Shown here piece by piece: positions 57,561-64,000 of a stretch of 64,000 nt of DNA. The translations under genes and the position numbers were made by a program. Each line of letters starts with the position of its first letter. The first letter of the stretch is position 1. The notes beneath the pieces were generated by a model. The model worked only from the letters and a program-made list of their open reading frames with translations, searched no databases and was not told where the DNA came from. Origin of the DNA: Chelonoidis abingdonii (taxonomy: Eukaryota; Chordata; Testudines; Testudinidae); NCBI RefSeq assembly GCF_003597395.2, contig NC_133774.1, positions 44,629,485 to 44,693,484 on the forward strand. The letters are read 5' to 3'.

Positions 57561-58352
57561 CAGAGCAGGCTAACTAGGATGTACCGAGGATGGAAAACTG
57601 TCTTATGAAGGAGACTCAAAGAGCTTGCTTGTTTAGCCTAACCAAAAAAGGTTGAGGGGGGATATGCTTGCTCTTTAATAGTATCAGAGGTTAATATTAG
57701 GGAGGGAGAAATTATTTAAGCTTAGTACCAATGTAGACACAAGAACAAATGGGCATAAACTGGCACACTAAAGTTTAGACTTTAAAGTAGACGAAGGTTT
57801 GTTAACCATTTAGAAGGAGTGAAGTTCTGGAACAGCCTTCAAGGGAGAGTGGGGGCAAAAGACATATCTGGCTTTAAGACTAAAGCTTAATAAGTTTGTA
57901 TGAGGGATGGTAATGATGAGATAGCTTAATTTGTGCGAATTGATCTTTGATTATCCGCAGGTAGTAAGCCAGTTGGTCTTTGATGGGATGTTAGATGGGA
58001 TGGGATCTGAGTTACCGCAGAGAATTCTTTCTGCGTGCTGGCTGGTGAGTCTTGCCACAATTCTTCAGGTTTAGCTGATTCGCCATATGGGTCGGAGGGA
58101 TTTCTGCAGGGTAGATTGGCAGAGGCCCCAGAGGTTTTTTGCCTTCCTCGCAGGCGTGGGCACGGGGTCACTTGCTGGTGGAGTTCTCCGCACTTGAGGT
58201 CTTCAAAACCAATTTGAAGACTTCAATAACTCGGACATAGGTTAAGGAGTTTGTTTTAGAAGTGAATGGGTAGGATTCTGTGGCCTGCTTTGTGCAGGAG
58301 GTCAGACTAGATGATCATATTGGTCCCTTCTGACCTTAAAGTCTATGAGTCT

Positions 58353-58740
58353 ATGAGTCTATCTGGCCACAATCCAGCAAAACAAGCTGTGCTTATCTTT
58401 AAGCACATAAATAGTCCCAGTGGACCTGAGAGGACTACTTGCTTGTTTAAAGTTAGCACAGGCTTAAGTATCTTGCTAGATCTGGGCCAAACTGCTCAGC
58501 AACTTGCAGGATCAAGTCTTACAATATATGTTTTCTAATAAGCCTTGTAAAACCAATCCACTCAGAAATATTGACAAAATACTCACACTCACACAACCAA
58601 AGGTTAGAGCAAAGTACACTTGCAAAACATTCAGAGTGTTGTCCTTTCCACCCCACCATCGTCTTCTTGCTTTATAGATAGCCTTCTTTGATTGTAAACT
58701 CTTTGGGGCAGAGATCTTGGAGTGGATTCTCCTTTCAGTT
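58353..58740. repeat. Ancient palindromic repeat remnants
   Basis: At 58,370-58,490 an inverted pair is visible: aatccagcaaaacaagc, cttatctttaagcacata and cccagtgg on one side; ggactac, ttaaagttagcacaggctta and gctagatctgggcc on the other. The motif is an old amniote repeat. No gene is seen. Confidence 0.45.
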
Positions 58741-58810
58741 TCACCAGTGTAAATCTGGAGTAACAGCATTGAAGTCAGTGGAATTATTCCAGATTTACAT
58801 CTGTATAAAT
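58741..58810. repeat. Short palindromic repeat unit
   Basis: gtgtaaatctggagtaa (58,747-58,763) and the inverse of ttattccagatttacat (58,784-58,800) match at 15 of 17 positions around a gaagtcagtgg loop. This is a typical unit of a short palindromic repeat family widespread in reptiles and birds. Confidence 0.75.
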
Positions 58811-59303
58811 GAGAAAATAATCAAGCCCTCAGTTCCCCAACCTGCCTGTCAAGCACTTAGGGCTAGATTGTAGTTACTCCAGCATGGGTGCACAATGGAG
58901 AGAGATGGTGCAAGGACACTTCTCTCTCATTTGTCTCCTGCTTCCCTCTACACAGGGGTTGGCTATAATTCCAGTCCCTGCACCCTCTGCACAGAACGGA
59001 TGCACAGTGCCTCCTGGAGCAAAGCTTGGATGCAGCTCTGCCCTCCGACCCAAAGCACATCTGGGTCTTAGTAGCACAGTTGTCCATCAGTGCTCTGTTG
59101 GTGGTATATAAGTGAACAATTAAATAGCAATCATTCAGACCTTTTACGGAGCTGTTTGTGTGCGGGTTGGTTTATTTTGCTTTGCACGCCTGTCATCCAG
59201 TAATTTTAATTGCCAAAAATGGCTTGTTAGAGTTTGACATTCCAAATAACTTCAATGCAAAGGAATCAACGTGAGATCCTGTCTGAATCTGAAATGAGTT
59301 TTA

Positions 59304-59345
59304 CATCAGTGTAACTCCGCTCTCTTCAGTGGAGTTACACTGGTG
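59304..59345. repeat. Short palindromic repeat unit
   Basis: catcagtgtaactccgct (59,304-59,321) pairs with agtggagttacactggtg (59,328-59,345) at 16 of 18 positions around a six-base loop. It is the same family type as the unit at 58,741. Confidence 0.8.
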
Positions 59346-60929
59346 GTATGTGAGAGGGGAAGCAGCTCCTTTGTGCTTCCCACGTGTATCCAGTTAAAGG
59401 CTAAATTCCACAGTCCTTTCTCAAGCAAAATTTCCACTGATGTCAAAGGTTCAAATCCTGAGGCCCCTTTTCAGTTTTTAATTTTGTTCCCCTCATTTGG
59501 ACAAATTCTCATTATATTCATTGGGATTTTGCAAGCTTCATCTACTGTCAATGGAAATTCACCTGAATAAGGAATACAGGACAATAACTTTTGCTTTTAA
59601 GACAAGCCAAGGCAAATTAAATGGGTTTTTTTTTGTATTATGCACAAATCCTTTGTAATTTTGGAAAATATTCAGCTGTCCTTGTCATTGCTGCCATAAA
59701 AGAACATATATAGACAGACTGAGAGACAGACAGACAGTGTTATTTTACTGAAAAATAAATTATTTGATGGTACCATCTTTTGCTTGGTTGAAAGATCAAA
59801 TAAGCAAATAATTACACTTTTGCTTACTTGTTTGATTTGGGTTTAACCCAGTGGTGCTATACATCGTCATTCAGTTTCAAGTTACTATTATCAAAACTGA
59901 GTACATCTTTCATGTGCTTTCAAGCATCACCACGTATTTATCATTGTGTTATGGTGGTAGATAATGAAAAGCCAGTTTGTCAGGAGCTGCTGAACTGGCA
60001 TCGATGTGCCTTCATAAGTTGTGTATATTCAAAACTCTCATTTCAGAGGCTCAAAAATGATTTAGTTGTCTTGGAACTGAATTTCAGCTTTTATTTCAGA
60101 TGAAACATCTATGTGAGGATTTTATTTCCAAGTTATATTTTCATATGACCATTACTGTACTTGGATAGGGAACTTATTCATCATTAAAATGTTTGCTTCT
60201 CTGAGTTCAAATTTTGCTACTTTTACCACTTTGGCATCCTAGAGTAACTTATGACTTTAGCATAATATAGAATAGAGCTGGTTGATTAATGTAAAAAGGG
60301 ATTTGAAAATACTTTTGCTAATAAAAGCAGTGAGTTTGATGCGCAGTTATTTGTTCGATCATGTTATTCATTCTTCGTATTAGGACAGCCACCAACTATT
60401 TATGAAAATGTTTCCTTATCTTGAAAGTTTCACAGATTTAAGCACAAATTATTATTCATGTGAAAATTCCTATCAGAAGTGTTTTGTTTGGCTTTTGCTA
60501 TTATCACTCATCCATCTCCTTTTAATCTTCAGGTCATCCAGACAGGGAGTAATAACAATATAATATGATGTAGAAAACGAGTGATACAACATGAATAACA
60601 TATATGGGTTGGTTACAGTGAACAGTTCATGAAAACTCCCCAAGCTGAAATTTGTCCTCATAATCTATTGGCAAAAGCTGTATTTATGAAGGAAGAGATT
60701 TCACAATGACTAATTTGATGAACTTTAGCCTGGATAACGGGACAGGGGTAGACTCAGTTTCGACACCTGTCAGTCAGTGCTGGCCTACAAACCTTGTAGG
60801 CTAAACAATCCAACTTTTAAAATAATTATATATTTTACCAGAGACAAGAAGTTCCTAGCCACCTGTATCCTATTATGCTTGTTTAAGTGAGATCAGAATC
60901 TGGCCTAAAATGAAGCATATGAAAAGAGA
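59346..60929. other. Unassigned AT-rich DNA
   Basis: It contains a gaca-type microsatellite (about 59,718-59,740). A 91-codon frame at 59,828-60,103 and a minus frame at 60,473-60,661 show no domain. Confidence 0.4.
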
Positions 60930-61725
60930 TGAGGAACCTCATATGATAGCAACAAACCAGCGTGGCTTTTCTTAAGTAAAAACGTGCCTCTCCAAACTAT
61001 GGTCTTCTTTTAGGAAAGTGCTTCAGCCCATGTTTAATTCCACCCATCTTCAGAACAGCAAGTGCTTAAGTGCTGTACTGAACAGAATACTTTTCTGAAG
61101 TAGGGCCTGTTAGAACTGTTGGAGTGAGTGAAGAAAACAATGGATAAAAAGGACCTAGTGAATACAATATATTTTGACTTTCAAAAACCCTTACAAAGCA
61201 CCGCACAAGAGTCTGTTAGGGCAGCTAAGTAGTCGCTGGATAAAGAGTATTTGGTTACGGATTAGCGGCTAAAGACAGAAAACAAAAAGTAGGAATAAAC
61301 AATAAACTTAAAAGATGGCAAAAGCCTAATAGGGTGCCATACTGTATTAGAACGAGCTGAAAAGGGGTGGCAAAATTTGCAGGTAACACAAATTATTTAG
61401 GGGTGTCATGACTAGAGTAGGACTATGAGGAACTCCAGAGGAACCTCCCAAAACTAGGGGAATGGTCAGCAAACTAGCAGATGAAATGTAATGTTGACAA
61501 ATGCTGGGTAATGAACACTGGAGAGAATAATTTGATCAGATATTTTGCTGGGTTTAAAATTAAATGTAACCGCTCAAGAAGTAGTCCTGGAGGTCAGTGT
61601 AGACAGCTCAGTGAAATCCAAATGTTCCTGTATAGCATCTGGTACTGACCACTGTCAGAGACACAGACTAAACTAGATAGACCATTGTCAGTCTCATCTA
61701 GCCTGCAGTTCATATGTTCCTAAAA
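60930..61725 (+). mobile_element. Old CR1 LINE fragment with 3' end
   Basis: The RT part is decayed: an aaccagcgtggcttttctta-like block (60,957), a ttttgactttcaaaaa block (61,170) and a tttgcaggtaacacaaatta block near 61,377, where the Asp-Asp of the active site has changed. It ends with ctaaactagatagacc, gtcagtctcatctagcctgc and cagttcatatgttcc, the terminus of the CR1 subfamily also seen at 21,440-21,705. Confidence 0.75.
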
Positions 61726-64000
61726 ATAAGATTATAATTTTGATAAATGCACATTTTAACTGTTTCCATATTAGAAACAGTTGAATTATTCTTGCAATTA
61801 CTATTTTTTGTGAGTTTTGTCCTTTTCTCTGATCACAAACCCATACTGATTATTCCCACTATATTTATTATTTGTAATAATATTGTGGAATAGTTTATAT
61901 GAGCAGATTTCAGTCTAAGAGTTCTTTGCCAACTGGTACTTTAACTATTCTCTAGTCCTTGTTCATTACATCATTTCACATGTATCAGGCTCCAATACAG
62001 TGGATATTTAGTAAACATAGTTCCCATACTCAGTACGTATGATAGAAGTGTGGATAAAGTGTAAAGATAGAAGCACTAGTTGTGGCACCTTAGTAAACTG
62101 GTAAAGTAATTGTTTAGGTTCCTATCTTCCATTGAGCTCTGTGTGGGTGAATCAATGGCATGCTAGTGCATGACTCTGCTTGCATAGAACTTGTTGCCAT
62201 ATTGGGACTAAAGTTATCTGCACTCAAAATCTTCCTTGTAACCCTTCTTATCTTATCTGTTTTACAATCAGTACTGGCCCAAATCCAGAGGTCCCTAAGT
62301 GGTGTTCCTCCGGGCCTGATCCAAAGTCCATTGAAGTCAATGAAAAGATTCCCATTGACTTCAAAGAGCAATGGCTCAGAACTTCTGTCCTCATTCAGGC
62401 AAACTACCCATATTCTCTACAAAATATTTCACAAAATTTGTCAGATAAGTGGTAGAGTCATGACTCCATTATCTGACACCATGTATGTGAATTACTTTTC
62501 TGAGTTTGAAATGAAAAAAATTCAAATAATTTGATGTGGCATTAGTTAAATAGATTAGTTGGCATCTATTATTCAACCTGCTGTAAAACTGAGTAAAGTC
62601 TTCTCGATTTGGGCCAATATTAAAAAAAGAACTTTTTTTTACAATAGAGAAATGTTTGATGTCAACACAGAAACATGCATGTCTTGAAAATATTCTTTAC
62701 TTTAGCACCGTAACTCCTTTCTGTGTTATCTGTTCTGTACATTTCCATTAAATAGCAGGCATAACGAGACACAATTTTCTTGAACTAGAGATCATTGTCC
62801 AATGTCTGTCATTTCTGTCTTTCCTTCATTTTGGATTCTCTTTAGACCGTTTCACTTTAGCCAGATTAGCAAAAAAGATAATGCTGCATTTCTACTAATA
62901 AGTCTCATGGAGTCCCTGCCAGTTGGCTGAAGGTCTGAGGATGTGGAAAATACAAATCTAATTAGAATCTGGCTGAGGTCCCCATCTGGCTAAAGTATCA
63001 AAGGTCAGTTCCAATTGAAAAAGCAAACATTGTCACTAATGTTGTTTTATACAAAGCACAGAGTGTATTTCTCTTAAAAGCTTCATCCTCAGACATGTGC
63101 AAAAGCGCCACGAGAATCAAAATGTTAGTAAAGGACAAAATGTATTTATAGGGCCTGTTCAACAAATTCCCATAGTTCTTCTGGTGGACGATACAGAGAA
63201 AATGGTCTCTATCCTCCACCCTATTCCCAAGCTAAGATCTACAATCCTCTACTAATTTAGGTTAAAAAATGTAGAAAACAGCAGGTTTGAAATTCATCAC
63301 TGCCATGGATTCTTCAAGATACACAGCAATGAGTGCCTAAATGTCACAGATTAGAATCAAGACCAACTATAATTGCTTTATAATGGCAAAGAAACCACTA
63401 ACCGCCTACATGTGTTTTCTCCAGCAGCGAAGGAGGCCAGAGTTCAAGAACATAAAACTATGAATTGGGGGAATTGTGGTTAAGGTAAGGAAATTGTCCA
63501 GGGATTATATATTATAAGATCCTTCTATGCCCCTGTCACCTTAGTTCCAAGATGTTCTGCTAACCAAGTACTGAAGAATCAAAGTCTTGTTCTCTTCCTT
63601 AAGACAACTTTAATGTTCCTTTTAATGCTGCCTCTGTCTCTCCCCCTCCCATTGCCACATTCCCTCTTTTGGGGAAAGAATTTGATAGTTCAAAGGAATT
63701 TTCTATAAAATACAGCCAATATTATTATTTTGTTTTACAAGATGAAAGATTGCTTGGTAAAAAAGATCATCTGCTGGGTCTGAGGATTGTACAGCCAGTG
63801 CTTAGTAAACGTTTCTTTTTTTTCTTTGTTGGAATATAGACAAGTACTGTGGTTAAAAAGTATTCCCTTTCCTTTGGTTACTTGCAAAAAAAAAAAAGAA
63901 AAGAAAAAGAAGCAAAAGTTGAGACAGGCAAAATAAGAATATGTGACAGCGTTCCAAAATGTTAGTCCTTAGTTAGTCAAATATAAATGAATGTATTATG
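61726..64000. other. Unassigned AT-rich DNA to the window end
   Basis: A short palindromic unit with ccattgaagtcaatg and cccattgacttcaa lies at 62,320-62,378. An A-rich tract lies at 63,885-63,915. Plus frames of 124 and 91 codons at 62,160-62,534 overlap in two frames, span that repeat unit and show no domain. Confidence 0.4.

Larger units (their letters stand above)
53690..58352 (+). mobile_element. Nearly full-length CR1 LINE, decayed
   Basis: About 4.66 kb in sense orientation, the only copy here that spans most of the element. In order: the C-terminal part of ORF1 with a coiled-coil-like stretch, an apurinic-type endonuclease, reverse transcriptase, C-terminal domain, and the 3' UTR. 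It ends with gtcagactagatgatcat, tggtcccttctgacc and the terminal microsatellite tctatgag repeated (58,337-58,352). Long blocks look young, but single-base insertions and losses interrupt every frame, so no protein can be made. A Penelope-like piece is inserted at 55,957-56,064. The 5' end is not sharply defined. Confidence 0.9.

Noticed and set aside
62160..62534. 124-codon plus frame
   Set aside because: It overlaps another open frame and includes a short palindromic repeat; no domain is recognised.
1..64000. CRISPR array, operon or prokaryotic gene cluster
   Set aside because: There are no regularly spaced identical repeats and no dense coding; the sequence is vertebrate, with SINE, LINE and LTR content throughout.

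Overview
The window looks like non-coding nuclear DNA of a turtle (Testudines). The best marker is a tRNA-derived SINE with a CR1-like tail at 11,519-11,694, the layout of the turtle tRNA-Lys SINE (CryI type). Several CR1 LINE fragments, hAT and Harbinger-like DNA transposons with long GC-rich interiors, Penelope-like fragments and two LTRs fit the same picture. Species cannot be read from this. I recognise no host protein-coding exon, rRNA, true tRNA gene, CRISPR array or bacterial feature. The open reading frames present are short or lie inside GC-rich palindromic transposons, and the few with recognisable protein similarity are decayed retroelement genes.

Layout. 1-6 kb: mostly AT-rich unassigned DNA with one MIR-like SINE and one old CR1 tail. 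6-7.4 kb: a CR1 reverse-transcriptase fragment split by a solo LTR with a 5-bp duplication. 7.8-19.4 kb: a mosaic of old elements. It holds a decayed Ty3/gypsy-type nucleocapsid-protease stretch on +, a decayed RNase H on -, and two interspersed families I cannot name (called X and Y here, each present twice). Inserted among these are a Penelope-like element with an hAT inside it, the SINE, a 598-bp hAT and a 1.67-kb GC-rich DNA transposon. 19.7-22.8 kb: a minus-strand CR1 interrupted by a 2,373-bp hAT with a perfect 8-bp duplication; inside that hAT are a 221-bp hAT MITE, a plus-strand CR1 tail and a near-perfect 41-bp hairpin. 22.8-29.6 kb: the longest repeat-poor stretch. 29.6-37.3 kb: CR1 tail, MIR-like SINE, a 1.1-kb solo LTR, a second Penelope-like insertion, a TA-flanked MITE, a 1.7-kb hAT and a large GC-rich palindrome. 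37.3-51.4 kb: mostly unassigned, with two CR1 pieces, a second copy of a small family (Z) and a MITE. 51.4-58.35 kb: a 1.2-kb Harbinger-like element and a nearly complete but heavily indel-ridden CR1 LINE with a Penelope-like piece inside it. 58.4-64 kb: short palindromic units, one more CR1, and unassigned AT-rich DNA.

No operon-like or pathway relation links these features; they are successive insertions, and their nesting gives a relative order of events. The most useful outputs are insertion boundaries supported by target-site duplications, including a Penelope-like insertion whose unoccupied site survives in a related repeat 3 kb away, and the two unclassified families that lie in matching orientation near the decayed gypsy genes. 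I found no convincing new functional system. Family names are from recognition of sequence patterns, not from a database search.
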